Assembly (NCBI GenBank): GCA_001557505.1
Contig: LSAX01000004.1
Coordinates: 2,046,001-2,110,000, forward strand
DNA from: Reticulascus tulasneorum
Lineage: Eukaryota > Ascomycota > Sordariomycetes > Glomerellales > Reticulascaceae
Direction of reading: 5' to 3'
Length of the DNA: 64,000 nt
Under the pieces are notes generated by a model that was not told where the DNA came from, ran no database searches, and was given only the letters and a program-made list of their open reading frames with translations. How positions within the stretch are numbered: the first letter of the stretch is position 1; each line of letters begins with the position of its first letter. Below, piece by piece: positions 23,927-37,100 of the stretch. Made by a program: the position numbers and the translations under genes.

Positions 23927-26047
23927 GAAGCCCAGTGCAGTTGGGGTCGCACTTGCAGCTATTCATGGCATGATAGGCTAGGCAGATGACAGGAAAAGAA
24001 ATGCACTCGCGATGCTATGCTACTCAGCAGCTAGCAAAAAAAGTCGATCTTACCCGCAAGTTTTCCTTCCGTCCGTATCCCCACGGGGTATCGGCGGGAG
24101 ATCTCACCGCAAAACTCGAGGGCAGCATAGGCTGGAGGGATGTTGGGTCGCATCGAATGGTCTCGCCTGTGGAAAGCTACGGGCGGGCCGTTTGGGCTGC
24201 GCCAGAGTGGCATGGCCCTGGCCGGGGGGTTAGATGTGTAGACGAGCGCAACGCTGACGAGGCGAGCTGATGTCCGGATTCAAACCAAGACTGGGAGCGC
24301 TTCCCTTTCTCTCTTCGCCCTACCTTGGCTTGGGAAGGACAGCGAGGCGCCATGCAAGTCAGGGCCAGGCCATGCGGAGAGCGACAAGACTCTGGCGCAA
24401 AGGAGATGGGCGAAAATCCAGCGTTTCATTCCGTGGAATCTCACTCCTCCAGTGCTGTTGCGAAATGAGGCCGGGTGGGAAAATGTTTGGTTGAAATGGG
24501 GGCGGACTCATGTCGCTTGCTGTCCGAAGCAGGAACTCACCAGGCACAGTTGCAGCTTCCGGGGCATTCTTTGGGGCGCAAATGATACCGATACCTTGTA
24601 AACCAATCCAACACCAGAACTCGACGACCTGTTGTTGAGGCTAGTCCAAGGCATATGACGAATATTTCCGAATGCTGCCCGAGCCGTTCGTTAGTGTAGT
24701 TCACTGTGGCTTCTTAATCCTTAATCTTGATGAACAACAGCTCGGGACAGTGGTGCTTAAGCTTACTTGGGGATCCAGCCAAGCAGCTGTCAGTTCTCGC
24801 AAACTCCACATAATGTCGGTCGAAAAGAGCACTTGCTTCTACCTAGCTAAGTCTAGTGTGATCGATGCCTGGACTTAGCGACGGATCTTAAGGCAAGCCT
24901 CCGGGGCCGAGATGAAGCCGGATGCTGCTGCCGACCAACCACGTCTTCAGACTTGTACAATTCGGGCCACCCCTTCAACTGGGGGGGGGGCTAAGTGGGG
25001 GAATACTCAACTCGGTGTGGTTTTGACAGCTTGCCCATGTTCGACATTCCGCATCCGGCATTGCAGTTCAACGGCATGCGCGAAAATGGAACCAACTTTG
25101 TGGCTTACATCGATGACCGGACCTCGAGAACTGAGGGCGATGCGACCAAGGAAATTGCTAGGAGTCGGGTAAAAGACAGAACATGCACCCTTCTTGCAAT
25201 GTGCGGTGATGCACTTTTGGAGATTGTGAAGCAGCAAGATGTATGATAATAAAATTTCGGAGCTTTGTACATGGAGAACCAAGCCCAAGGCAGCGGGCGC
25301 TTCTCAACAACCAAGGACAGACAGAACCCCCCAACCAAGGCTGGGCCTTGTCCGAGAGGTAGTGTCGTTCTGGCAGCGAGAGTCAGAAAGTCTGAAGGTT
25401 CCCCAACAAGTATTCTATATACAGCCAATCGATAGCAACCAGACACACTCCAACCTGCCCACACCCCATTGTATCCTTTGAGTTTTCCCTCCGTGATGTC
25501 TTCGTAAATTCCTAGATCCTCCCTCATCCTCAGCGTGTGTGATATAAAAGAAGCCAAAATCAGCAAAGTCGTATAAGTAGTCCATTCTGCCTGCCATCCT
25601 CAGCCATCACGCGTTTCGTACTTGTGCAGTATGAATCATCTCCTCAGCCACCAGCCACCAACCACCAGATTCGTCCGTGAACAGGGCACCTTGAAATGCA
25701 AGCTCGCATTTAAAAATGAATAAAAAGGAGCTAGATCGAAGAAAAATAACCATGCCGTAGGAGTTGTATCATAGGTTGGGGTAAGGTTGTATAGTAACAC
25801 AGAATCTCAAACCAGATAGCCAAAGAAGCCGCAACAAAAGTTTTGGGTATTATGTCAAGAAAGATGAAGAAGATCAAGAATAAAGCTCGCGAATAGTTCA
25901 ACAAGAATCTGTTCGGAGAGTAGAAGAAGAAGATAAATTTTGCCGTCGTCGACAAAGGAGAGACACGGAATAGTTTTCGCATTGCTCCTTTAATACCACG
26001 AGCGTCCCACCTCATTCTTTCACATATCCAGATAGATCTCATGTCGT

Positions 26048-28323
26048 TTAAGTCGTGTTCCCGTACGCCTGCTGTCCAGATCCCGGTGTAGGACTCGGTC
26101 GGCCCCCAGGAAGTGTGAAGCTCCTTTTCCGCTTCAGTGCATTTTGTCCGCCAAAATCTTGCCCATAGTCTTCGTTTCGTTGATCCCCCTGGCTATGGCT
26201 TCCTCCCAGCGGCCCACCACCAAAAGAATCTCGCATTGGAGTCCTCGTCGTAGAGTTCATGCTGGCGTGGAACGCTTGTGAAAAGTCGTTAGGCGGGGCG
26301 ATTGGGGCGCTCATCTGCGGCATGGAGTAGTCTTGGACACCAGATCTGCCACCGCCTGGGGTTCGTGGTAAGGAGAAGTCGATAGGAGCGGTAAGTGGCG
26401 CGGATGGAAAGCTGGCAGTGTAGTTGGTGGAGCTACCGTAGTGGGACGAGGATGATGTCCCGCGAGGAGTTGTGGAATGGCCGGGAGACTGAAGTGCCGA
26501 TCCGACCGATCGGTATTGGTTACGAAGATCTAAGCCCAGTGGAAGGGTTGCCGAAGCAGCACGATTTCGCAGTCGATTCGATGGTGCTTGCTGGAGCCCT
26601 GGGGACTGGAAGTTGGGGTAGTTCATGCCGGTAGGGGATTGTACAGTATTGCCTATGGCATGGTTAGCAAGAAAGATTTCCCCATGCAAATGAGATTCAA
26701 GAAAGCAAAACATACTGGAATAGCTCGAATCGTAATTGAGGCTGCTGCTCGATGCTCCGCTCATTTGCTCCGGTTGATAAACTGACTGATGCCTTCCGCC
26801 CAGCTGAGGGCTTCCGTGGCCCCCTGGATACGTTGTGTAGTCAATAGAATCACCTTTCCACGACATGCTGGAGCGCAAAGGAGATTGGAGGTTGTCGGAT
26901 CTGGACCTAGACATTGTCTCCCTTAGTTGTAAGGGCTGCAGTGGTCGAATTTGCTGTCGGTTATGCATCGACATGGAAGTGTCTAGACTGTTCTGTCGGG
27001 CAAATGGATTCGATGTCCTTGCTCCGGCACTCATTGGGGACGACAAGTGGCCGCCATAACCATACCGATGGTCGTTTGATGTTGGGGACAATGGCGAGAG
27101 AATATCGGGATTGCTCATCGTTCCGGAATGATTGAACCCAATGTTCCCAAAGGCCGGGCTCAGTCCCGTTGGGGATAGATGATCATCTCCTTCGGCTCGC
27201 CGTACGTCTACCATCAATGGTCGCATCATGTGGTCTGCATAGGCCGGATTGCCAAAATCGACAGGCGATGAGATCGGTGTGCCGAGCCCATGGACCGCGC
27301 CATAAGGGGAGTGCAGAGCTTGTACATTGTCGAAATCGTCTGGTACTGCTCTCATCTTGATCATACGATCCCGGTCGTCGGCTGTCAAGCGCTTGATTTT
27401 GGCTCGTCTAGATTCCGATTAGCAGTGCCGTCAGGTTTGGGGGTCCGAGGGTGCTTACCTGTTCTGGAACCAGACTTGGACCTGGCGGGGGCTAAGGCCG
27501 GGAATCTCCCTGGACAGTCGTTCTCTGTGGGCTGCGTCGGGATGTGGTTGTTTCGCGAATTCGCTCATGAGGAATCGGGTTTGTTGGTGAGTGAGTCTAG
27601 GCTCCCGTTAGTTTCTCTGGCTTGGTAGCTAGGAATGAATGTGCCCTCTAACCTAAATCGCTTCATCTTTCTCCGTTGTGCAGTGCGCTCTGCAGCGGTC
27701 TGCGGTTGGCCAGTGATTTCACCGTCCCCTTCAAGCATATCCTCGTCGTCAATAACCTCCTCATCCTCCTCTTTGTTGGCACTAGTTTCGTCATTACCAG
27801 GCTGGCTGGGAGGAATGTCTGGCCCCTGACCGGCGGACGACACCGAGCTAAGCGGATTCGAAGCCATTGAAAGTCCAGGCGTATCAGTCGAGCCTAGACT
27901 CTCTTCATTCACAGATTCTGCTGCCTTTGCTGCGTAAATCTCACCCTGTTGCTGCTCTGGCTGTTCGGGGATTGGCGAAGGCTGCTTGCCCTGTCGCAAG
28001 CCCAGGGGATCCAAGCTTCGACGGTGGCTGAGCGGAGGGTTGTGCTCCTCTTTTACGCCGATTTCCAACTGGCTCGGCGCTCCGCCGGTCGAGCGTGGCT
28101 GTGACGCCTCTGGATTGTCATTGCCAGCTTCGTATGGCTGAGAAAAGAGGTTATTTTCCGGGGGCAGATAGGAATACTGCCCCTGCCAGTCTGGCTGTGT
28201 TGACGACAATGGACCGTCGTACTGGGACGACATGCGTGTACTTGTAGGCTTGTGGAGACCGGTCTCGAACTTGCTGTAAGACCAATGGCTCTGCTCAGGA
28301 TCAAATTGCCTGGTAACGAGCAT
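26048..28323 (-). CDS. Homeodomain transcription factor
   Basis: Four exons on the minus strand (28323-27653, 27596-27459, 27407-26716, 26652-26048) encode 701 aa; introns are 56, 51 and 63 nt and the frame closes. It is a nuclear DNA-binding regulator. The homeodomain lies at about 213-276: a basic arm (RRKMKRFRLTHQQTRFL), then a recognition helix with the invariant WFQNRR. Two introns split it, one in the N-terminal arm and one between QNR and RAK. An acidic stretch (184-202) precedes it. The long C-terminal half is Ser/Pro/Gln/Asn-rich and disordered-looking, ending with a KRKRS patch. The sequence after the helix (KRLTADDRDRMIKMRAVPDDFD) resembles fungal developmental homeobox proteins of the Pah1/Htf1/MoHOX group, which act in conidiation and hyphal development; the exact orthologue is uncertain. 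An alternative start is the ATG at 28233 (MSSQYDG). Confidence 0.92.
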
Positions 28324-30169
28324 TGGAAAGTAGAGTTAAGGTTGAATTTGGAAAATCGAGGCGTCGTCTATGGAAGGACAAATTGCGTGCCCTTGAGAAG
28401 CCTTTCGGGCCTGGGTTGGAGACACAAAGAGTGACGAAACGTCGTGTGGTTGAACGAGTGGCGAGGGCAGGTTGATGATTCCAGAGATCAGAGAGCGAGA
28501 TCGTACATCACTTGCCACCGAACCTGGTCTTGACGTAGCAGTCTCTTCTTCTTCAAGAATATTGGGAGGAGAAGATCTCTGTCCAGCAGATCCTGTAACC
28601 ACAGACTGGAAGATTGCTTCCAAACCCTGGATCGAGGAAGAAGATGTTCGACAACTCTGTGCAAACTCAATCGGCTCAAGTACCAATCGTGCAAGTTGTG
28701 TCGCAGATCAAACCAGATGGCTCCGTCAATGTCTGGTGTGACAAGCACACGAAATGGACAAGTACTTGCTTGACTTTAGGGTGCTGCTGCAAGTCGAAGA
28801 GCCAGAATGGGTTGATATATCTAACCGGGAGATCAGACAAGACTGGCTGTGGGTGGGGAGAATCGTTGCGAAGATGCTGATATTGGCCACCGATCTACCG
28901 AGGACGAGAGAATCGAGAAATCAAGAATGTTCTTGAATGGAGTAGTAGTGTTTGTAGGGAATGGTTGAAGAGTGAAGAAGGACTTGGCCGACCCCAGGTT
29001 CCACGAGGTAGGATCGATCATATAATGTATAAATTTGAGGGTGTCAAAGAAAGTTATGGCGGGGTCGACGACAAGAGACGTCCCCAAGAGTGTGTCTGGA
29101 CCTGACAGGCCCCGTTATGTATTGGAATTCTGGAGGTTACCCGTGCTTGTAATAAGGCGGTCCTCTTGAGGGAACCCTTGTCGTTTAGTATGACAGAGGT
29201 GGAATTAATACCGACGGGTACCGCTGAATCCACACGGAGAAATGTCGAGGCAGGATCCGAATACAGAACAGGGTCTGCACGGGCGATGCCAGCGATGGGG
29301 AGATGGATAACGCCTGTTGTAATGGGGGTACCTGGTACCTGAATGTGTACAGTGGGGATATCGCAGGGTGACTTGATGCACGTTTTAAGGCTCTCGTCGA
29401 TTCAAGAAAAGCCGCAGGTTATGTGGCAGGCATTATAATATCAGATCTCCAGAGCATGGCAAGTGCTGAGCCACATGTGCCTTCTTTCTACCCATGGGGG
29501 GGGGTCTGAGGAAAGCAAGAAGTGAACCACAGCTATATCTGCATGGCCCCTTGACTATAAGACTCTCGGCTGAATGGCTAATGCCGTGTTATGGAGGCCA
29601 TGGAACCAACCTAGCAGCAAGGCGGCGTCCCTGTCCGTGTCGAAAGATTCCAGAAAGAGATGACAGATCGATGGAGCTGGAGACGAGCGAGAAGGAGGAT
29701 AATCGACAAAGGATTCAGAAGCATATGAGACAGTCTGGGACTCCATGGCAGATTTGAGGATTAGTGAAGAACTTCTTGTGCGTTAACATCTGAATCAGAT
29801 AACCCATGCCCAAACGGGGCCGGGACCAATGACACTGGCACAGGAATCCGATGCTGAGAAGAAACGAGACAGGGTCGGTCGCTCAAGCGCGGCCACTGGC
29901 GACGACATGCCCCCAGGTGGCATCGATCTCCCTCTCGCCGTAACCCACACTCAACAGGCATGAAGGCGAGGCGGGACTAGTACGAGAGCAGGGTAAGCCC
30001 GGAGGACGAGGGACAAGGTACAGCAAGCATCTCGGCTGGGACATCTGAGAGACGTTCATTGGTTCTTAATTACATTACACTAGCTCTGTGTCGACTCCAC
30101 GGATGAACGCATGACCGTTGTAGGGTCTGCGATGAGGGCGGTCCAATGGGATGATCGACACCCCAGGGG

Positions 30170-30400
30170 GAGGGGTGGCCCTCGAGAAATCTGCGGGGAG
30201 GGCGTGCGGAAGAGCGCAAGGGAGGGGGGGTGCGAACATATCGGTACCGAAGGGCAAAGAAAGGAAGAAGGCTGGCGGGGATGAGAGAGAAGAGGAACAG
30301 GGTTGGGGGCAAGCCCAAAGGAGGGGATGGAGAGTTTGCCCCTGGTAGGGATGTGGCGACAGGGAAGAGAGGAAAATCATGGAGTCCGATCTTCACTCCC
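30170..30400 (-). promoter_or_regulatory. Candidate CT-rich promoter/leader upstream of the homeobox gene
   Basis: Read on the minus strand, this stretch is dominated by C and T (runs such as CTGTTCCTCTTCTCTCTCAT and CCTTCTTCCTTTCTTTGCCC). Pyrimidine-rich tracts of this length commonly mark transcription start regions in filamentous fungi. It is correctly oriented for the homeobox gene, whose coding region begins at 28323. Assignment as its promoter is inference. Confidence 0.35.
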
Positions 30401-30636
30401 CTGGCTGGATGGCGACAGCAGTGAAGGAAGGCTTCTCTACAAAGTCCATGGTGAATAGGGCTCCGCTGCTCAGGAAAGCACACGGCAGGCGAGCGGTACC
30501 TGTTGTAAAAAGGAAGGCCGCAAAGGTAGACAGATATGCGGAATAGGGGAGAGCAAAGCTTTTTTGGCTCCGCAAGCTCTGCTTCAATCAGGCAGGAGTA
30601 CGGCAAGGAGAAGGGTAAGGTATCCACCCGTTTACA

Positions 30637-30733
30637 CTCAGTCAGTCAGCCAGCCAGCCAGTCCAGACTCCACCAGTGGGTTGAACTGCGATGACGGATG
30701 GCCGTCTGTGGCACTGATGCTGGCTGGCTGGCT
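30637..30733. repeat. Tetranucleotide tract with 13-bp inverted repeat
   Basis: A CAGT/CAGC run at 30637-30662 and a TGGC run at 30721-30733 are reverse complements over 13 bp (30648-30660 against 30721-30733), separated by 60 bp. Single strands could fold into a hairpin. It is probably a simple-sequence accident. Confidence 0.6.
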
Positions 30734-31156
30734 AGCAAGCTAGCTGGCCGGCACGCACTCGCGCGATGCCACTGCCGCTCAAAGCCATTAAGTGAGTGAG
30801 TGACTGGCCACGGCGACGAACTATGGCAGTTACCATTTTGGCAGGATGGCTGGCACTTGAGCCGAGGCGGACGAAATACGGCGGCCCCCTAACAAGGGCG
30901 GGATATCGCTCCTCACGTGTCGAATCGATCGTGTCGCGTCAAGTCAAGTCTCAGGCCATTAGCATACATAGATGCCCGGCCAGGCGAAAACCTCCGAGGG
31001 AGCCACCTGGTTCAATGCCGCTGGCGGAGCAGGCGGGCTGCGGGCGTCATGGCTGACATGCCCATCTCGTTTGTCGCTGACCTGACCGTCAGTGCCTTTC
31101 AGCACATGTCCGCCGTAAGCATCGCAGCATGTACGTACAGTACGGACGTACGTACG

Positions 31157-31218
31157 TATGTAGGCAGGTAGGCATGTAGGTAACGGTAGGTAACGGTAGG
31201 TAGGTAGGTAGGTAGGAG
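31157..31218 (+). repeat. GGTA/GTAGGTAA microsatellite
   Basis: Tandem TAGG/GGTA units including two GGTAACGGTA copies, directly after a TACG-rich stretch (31131-31160). This is low-complexity non-coding sequence. Confidence 0.75.
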
Positions 31219-31690
31219 GGCAACGGAGAGCAGGGTTATGGGAGGCATGAGCTTCTGGGAAGCTGCGCCGAATGAACCGTAGGCTGATATCATGTACCAC
31301 CTGCTAGCCTCAGTGGGGTTGTGGTGCAACAGTACGTCGATACATGTACAGGTCCTGAGGGATGGCAGCACTGTAAGGATGAGGCAATGTGTGTGTTGCG
31401 CATCGCTTGAAGAGGTTGTGCCGCGTGTGGTGGTGTTGAAGGCGAGGTGACGGAACCAGGACTTTTGCCAGTCTGGGAGAAACAAGCAGTGGGAGAGGTA
31501 GATCACTGATGAGGAGAAGAAAGAAGATTGATGTTGCGTGTGCGTATGGGGAGGTAGTTTGCAGCGCAGCCCTTGGAAAGTCCGTGCTCAGATTTGGCCG
31601 GTGGGAAAGGGCAGGGATATCAGCCATGGTTTCATCGTGGGCGGGGATCTTTGGGCGGAAAGAAGCAGACCGCAGTGGGATGGATGCACC

Positions 31691-31726
31691 AAGAGCGAGC
31701 GAGAGACAGAGAGAGACAGAGAGAGT
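31691..31726 (+). repeat. GAGA/GACA purine-rich repeat
   Basis: A run of GAGC, GAGA and GACAGAGA units, purine-rich on plus and pyrimidine-rich on minus. Simple repeat in non-coding DNA. Confidence 0.65.
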
Positions 31727-34135
31727 TGTTTTTCACTCTTCTCGGTCGCCCTCGCAGCCAGCCCATCGCTGTGATCCGAATCGCCGCCAAGGCTGCAGAT
31801 GCCTGCACCCCCCAAGCATGTATATGTGTATGTATGTACGTCCGTCTGTACAGTACATACAAAAGTTCGCCTGGAGAGTGAAGAAAGCAGCCGGAGGGTC
31901 TTTGCGGCCCTTTTCACTGCGCCACCTGTTGCCGATGGGAACGTCCAGCATCACACGGGTGCAGGCGCGCCGCCAGGCACACTTCAGATACCACTGGACA
32001 GTTGCCAGAGAGCCCAGCAAAACAGGGAAAAGCCCGCCAGAGGCACATATGTACATGGTTGTCCGTTTCCTGGCGTGCCCACTGGATGGGTGCGTCGATG
32101 GCCTCCAGGGATCGGGATGTGCGGTATCTGATTGACACTCCAGTTTTTTCTTCATCTTACCAGTTGTTGCATCAGTGGATCGGAGTCCCCATCTACGAGG
32201 TCCTTCATTTCTTTGCCAACCTGGACAATTTCCTCTGCGACCGGATGAATATAAGGACTGTCGCCGACATCAATCATCGCCGTGGCATCTCTGGGTGAAG
32301 GGAACAGCCAGGACGCGGAATACTACCTACGTACTTACTCAGTTGAGACGAGGCAAAAAAGATGAGATGAGAGGGTCCATCAACGCCCGTGCCAGATAAA
32401 GCGACGCCACGTCCAGCATCCACCACGCTGCCAATTTCGGCGCCATGCACTGCTGGGTATGAGATACATCGCTGCCGTCACTTCGATCTACGCTAGCGGA
32501 AGTCTTGATACCTTGTAGCAAGGACCAAGATCGACAAGGCACTTCCAAACCCTCCTGATTACGACGTACACCAATCCAACTACCGTGCCTGCTTATTTCT
32601 ATGCCTACGTGAATACGTATGTATCAGTAGCACGTTGTGGCAATTGTAAGGAATCGATTTCGCAACAGCTCCCCATGCCGTAGAATCCATGTAGGCTATG
32701 TGTAGAATCTTTGATGTCAGACCATGACCTGGGACCTGAGGAAGATTGAGGTCTCAGGAAGTCTCAGAAATCTCGGGTGAGGGAAAGTCTAGCCGAGAAC
32801 CAAGTGAAATCAAGGTCTGGTAAATCGTAGTAGCACGCATGCTTACATAAATACATGCATACATCGCTACTGGAATGTACAGCCCAGGACGATTTGCTTA
32901 CTTGAACAAGCAGTGAGGCGATGACCCAGACGCTGGTCGCCGCCGCGCGCTGGCAGCGGAATTGACGCCTCACGAGTACTTGTGCTACGCAGCATGTCTT
33001 TGAAGTTGAGGTTGAAGACGGGAGAAGTGGGTTATGCTGGAAGAAAATAGAACTAGATCCACCAGTACGGGCAGTGTCTCAGCGAGCGGTGCGCCGCAGC
33101 TCGAAGCAGGTAGCCGACCTCGTCGGAATTGGCGGTGGTTTCGGGAGCACAGAGCTTCCCAGCGCCACGCCTCGTCTTACCGAGGATCAAGGTTGAATGA
33201 GGCATCGCGCACGAGGGCATCGGATGAGACGTGGGCGATGGATCGATATCAGGTCCTGCCAAGAGACCGTCCAGCGTTTCTAATCCATCCGGGTCGGCCC
33301 AGTGACTACTGAAAGGAGATGCCGACAACTTAGCGCCGCTTGCGTCGCCCCCTCAAGGGCATTGAGAGAATCCCAACAGTCAGGAGGTGCTATTCTGAGA
33401 TGGTAAGAAGAAGTAGTAAGCGGGGGCTTGCGGCAAGACCTGTGGTGTTGTATTCAGGAGAGAGCTGAGCATTCTCAATGTTGCGGAGTTGGCATGTCTA
33501 AGCCTCGAAACATTCGTTTCTCCGCTGAAGATAGTGGCACATACGGTCGAATTTGATAGTAAACAGAGAGAGTGAACACCGGCATTGGCGACACACTCTA
33601 AAGTGGGATATCCCAGTATGGATTGTCACGTAACCAACAATCAACGCTTGTTCCCTTCGACTACCATTTGCCAGGATTCCGTCGCCGACAACTAGTGTGC
33701 TCACACGGCAGGCATCAAGAGCCCAGATTTCTTGCCGCTACCTACTAGTCTAGTCACCGACTGGACGGGGTCTTGCATGGGACGAATGGCATGTTGAACG
33801 TCGAACGATCAAGGTTAGTAGGGGGAGCAGCGCCAGAACGCATGGAATTTACCTTTCCAATCATCTCTGGCCCGCCGCTACATTCAGCAGATCAAAGGTG
33901 CCTGGGCAAACAAGTCTCGCTACGAAGCTGCACTCATCAATCTGTCGGTTCTTTTGCAGCTCCATATTTACGCGAGGTTAGTCACATTGCAGTTAGCTCT
34001 GGCAAGCCACCGAAGACTTGGGCTTCCAGAAGGGGAATTAATAGAGAAGCCAGAGAAAAACGTGCTTAAAGCACATGCACCCGCGTGAAGAAAAAGATAC
34101 AACGGAGGGGAGAGGGCGGGCGGGGGTGATCAAAT

Positions 34136-34145
34136 GGGGGGGGGG
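34136..34145 (+). repeat. Ten-G homopolymer
   Basis: A run of ten G residues in non-coding sequence. Length is likely to be error-prone in sequencing. Confidence 0.8.
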
Positions 34146-37100
34146 ACAGATTGGGGTGGCTTGAGGGGCTGAGATATTGCGATCTGATTCAAGGATTCTT
34201 CGGCCGAACGCCGGTTCGTCGCTGCAACATTGCTGCAGTGCTGGCGCATTGCGGCAGCCGGGACCCTCGCCGAGGTTTCTCTCGATTTGATATTGACTGG
34301 GTGAGGTGGTATCATGGCTGCTTCGATGAGGAGGAGATGGGGTGTGTGTGCCGTGATGATTTCTTCATGGCCATCATGGCCACCACTTCCGGCCTAAACG
34401 TAAGATGTGTCGAGCCTTGTACGCACCCAACACCTCATCGGGATAAGCCAGAGGAGCCAGAAGAAGCAGATACCGATGGCCTCCTTTGCGATAGCCGAAG
34501 GCTCGGATCTGAGAGAGGAGATTGCGGATTGATCGCATGTATGGCGGGCATGAGACAGGCCAAGCCCAATATGGATTTGGTTAGCTCGAATTCAGCTGCT
34601 GGCTGGCACCATCTTTGAACGTCGTCTTCCCTTACAGGTGGGTCGGACATCGATCTGGGCCCCGTGGAGCCCGGCATTGGAGGACCTTGTGATGGATGGA
34701 GTCGACTATGTAACTGAGTGATTAAAACTGCCTAACGTAGATACGTGACATACTTGACATGCATGGCCATGGCGCTGCACACGCCTCGAATCTCTCGGCA
34801 CAGCTTGTATGCTACCCTTTGACAGGTCCCTACTTGCAAACCCAACCTACGAACGACTTAGTTTAAACCCTTAGTACCTAAGATAGGCAGGCGGTTAACT
34901 GTGGATGGGGTGCATCGGCCTCAGTACCTTAGGTAGGTAGGCAGCCTGGGGGTTTGGCTGGCAGCTCTCTGGTTTATTTAATTTAGTCAGTCGCTGTGCA
35001 AGCGTCAGGACATCAACCCATAAAACCACGGACAAGGCTGAGGGTGGGTTTGACGGGACTGCCACCAGGCCAGGCCCATGAGACGACTGTCGTCTGAGAT
35101 TGGGGCTCTCTTCGTTTTACCATCCCGAGGTATGAGACACTGGCATCCTCGGAAGCAGAACTATTTTTTATTTTGAATCCCAACAACATTGCGAATCTCA
35201 CCGGGTCCCTTCTCCGCTCTTCCCCCCCTTCTGCTCCCAAGTTCCTCGCCAAGACTCACGGAAGACGAAGACGCGCAAGGGCTGGACTAACTAAACGAAG
35301 ACCCATCACTTCTCCCAGCAGCCATCAGCAGTCGGTAAAAGTGGTAGAGACGACAGGAACCGCGAATGCCAGTTCCCTACCATATCCTCCTGACTTGGTC
35401 TGTTCCGGTGCGAGGGGAGCAAAACAGGGGTTCGAGCCCTTCCGTTTCCCATCCCTTCTTCCCTCCTTAGTTGCCTCTCTGATGGTGGAGATGCATGCGC
35501 CTACGGTTATCCAGCCATTCGTTTTTTGATTGCGAATGCAGCAATCCGCCGATGCGCCGTCGTCGGAATTCTTCCTCCCCAGTCGCAGCGGCGCCCGATA
35601 ACTGAGAACCCAGCAGGAAGGGCACGCGTGCGGGAGCCATATTGCGACACGGGAGCACAAACTCAAATATGCTCCAATCCTGTCGTCGCCAGCTTCATCT
35701 ACCTGTGTCAAACAGCCAGCACATCAAACGCCCTACATGGCATCCCACCAACACCGCCAAAACCCAACTTGAGCCTGCTGCCGCGGCGACAGCGAACAAT
35801 TGTTTGGCGCTGACCCATCAAGTATCCCATTCCGTCACCTCGGACGCCGACGCGTCCCTGCCAATCAAGGATGACCCCTTCTGCCGTCGCGCGACCATTT
35901 TCTCGCATTTTCCCACCGACGCTGTTTCATGCACAGGAAACTCCAAAGAGGAAACCCCAAGAAGAACGCGCGAGCCACACTAACAACACCCGCCGAGACC
36001 ACACTCCGGCCTGCCAAATTGTCCGATTCTCACGGAAGCACACACAGTGCTAGGCCGTGAGCTGAACAATGTGGCCGAGGACGGCAACACTTGTACTCGA
36101 TACTCTTCGTCGCCATACGCGTTGCCTCTACTGGTCCTAGCCTCGCTCGTTAGCCACAGCGGTTGAGTTTTTGGTCCCTGCCTGCACAACTGCACGGTTG
36201 ACGGGCGATGCGGTCACTTCGCGGGTCATTGGGATTCCCCCGGCCATAACATAGCTTGCTATCAAATGTAGGTACATCGCGTTCCTACATATCGTAAGGC
36301 CAGTGGCGAGTGTCTCACTGGCTGGACTGTTCTTTACGACGCTTGCGCGCCAGGTACAAGTGTCTTGCGCAACCACAGACACGGCACAGTCTGTCTACGT
36401 AGGTCTCCTGGCAGTAAGCACAGAGTCATGACGCCTCACGCCGGAAGGGAGAACATACATTGGACTACATGGCGGTTCTGAACCAGCCAGACACATCGTC
36501 GCGGCTAAACCTTCTAACCAGTCCGTCTCGTCCGTTCCACAACGCCTCAATATATTGCTGGTACTCTTTTGTACAGCAACTGGCCGGGGGTGCCAACTGC
36601 AGCTTGTGTGTGAGGTGGTTTCCAAGATATGTTCCGCACGCCAGAGCCAGGCATCCCTTTTAATATCAAGCCGTCTCGATGGCATAACACACACGATAAA
36701 CCTGTCGGTTCTCGCTCCTCATTTGCCAGCGCTGACCAGTCACCCAGCGGCACCGGTATACTCTGCCTCGACTAAGCTTCGCGCTTCTCTCAGAACAAGT
36801 CGTCAGACAAAGATATGACTCGTATCGTCCGTTAGACCCCAAAGCGAACACGGACTCGTGACCGCGAGGATCGCTAGGGCGAATGAGACGAAGATCTCAT
36901 CTCGGGCTTTTATCCCTGGCATGGCTTGAGCCAGTAACGCCCTCTTACCTGACTGGCTGTCGAAGTTATCGTCCCATGTTTGTGCCCTGGGGTTTAGTGG
37001 CTTCGACCTGAAGCTACTGCAGAATGTGGATGGTGTCATATGGATCAACGGCAAACGTTCGCTGGAAGGTACCACACCTGGGGGGAGAAACCAGGCCACA

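Larger units (their letters stand above)
17644..26047. other. Gene-poor region on the 3' side of the homeobox gene
   Basis: This 8.4-kb region lies between convergent genes (BOR1 on plus, homeobox on minus). I see no domain-bearing or convincingly spliceable coding sequence. The longest frames (22606-23313 on plus, 22933-23634 on minus) overlap each other on opposite strands and have chance-like composition. It contains a long CT/TCC tract at 18621-18688 and a small CATGT repeat at 23908-23926. Unannotated non-coding transcripts are possible but cannot be shown here. Confidence 0.55.

Noticed and set aside
28336..28686. 116-codon minus-strand frame just upstream of the homeobox start
   Set aside because: It starts with TTG and contains no ATG; I found no convincing donor that would join it to the homeobox coding sequence. 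It may be part of the leader.
30070..30627. 185-codon minus-strand frame rich in Pro, Leu and Ser
   Set aside because: The composition simply reflects the CT-rich leader-like tract; there is no domain and an overlapping frame is equally open.
34151..34618. 155-codon frame on plus
   Set aside because: It begins with TTG, not ATG, has no recognisable domain, and no splice sites extend it sensibly.
35400..35420. tRNA B-box-like GGGTTCGAGCCC
   Set aside because: The T-arm does not pair fully and there is no A box or acceptor stem at the right distance.
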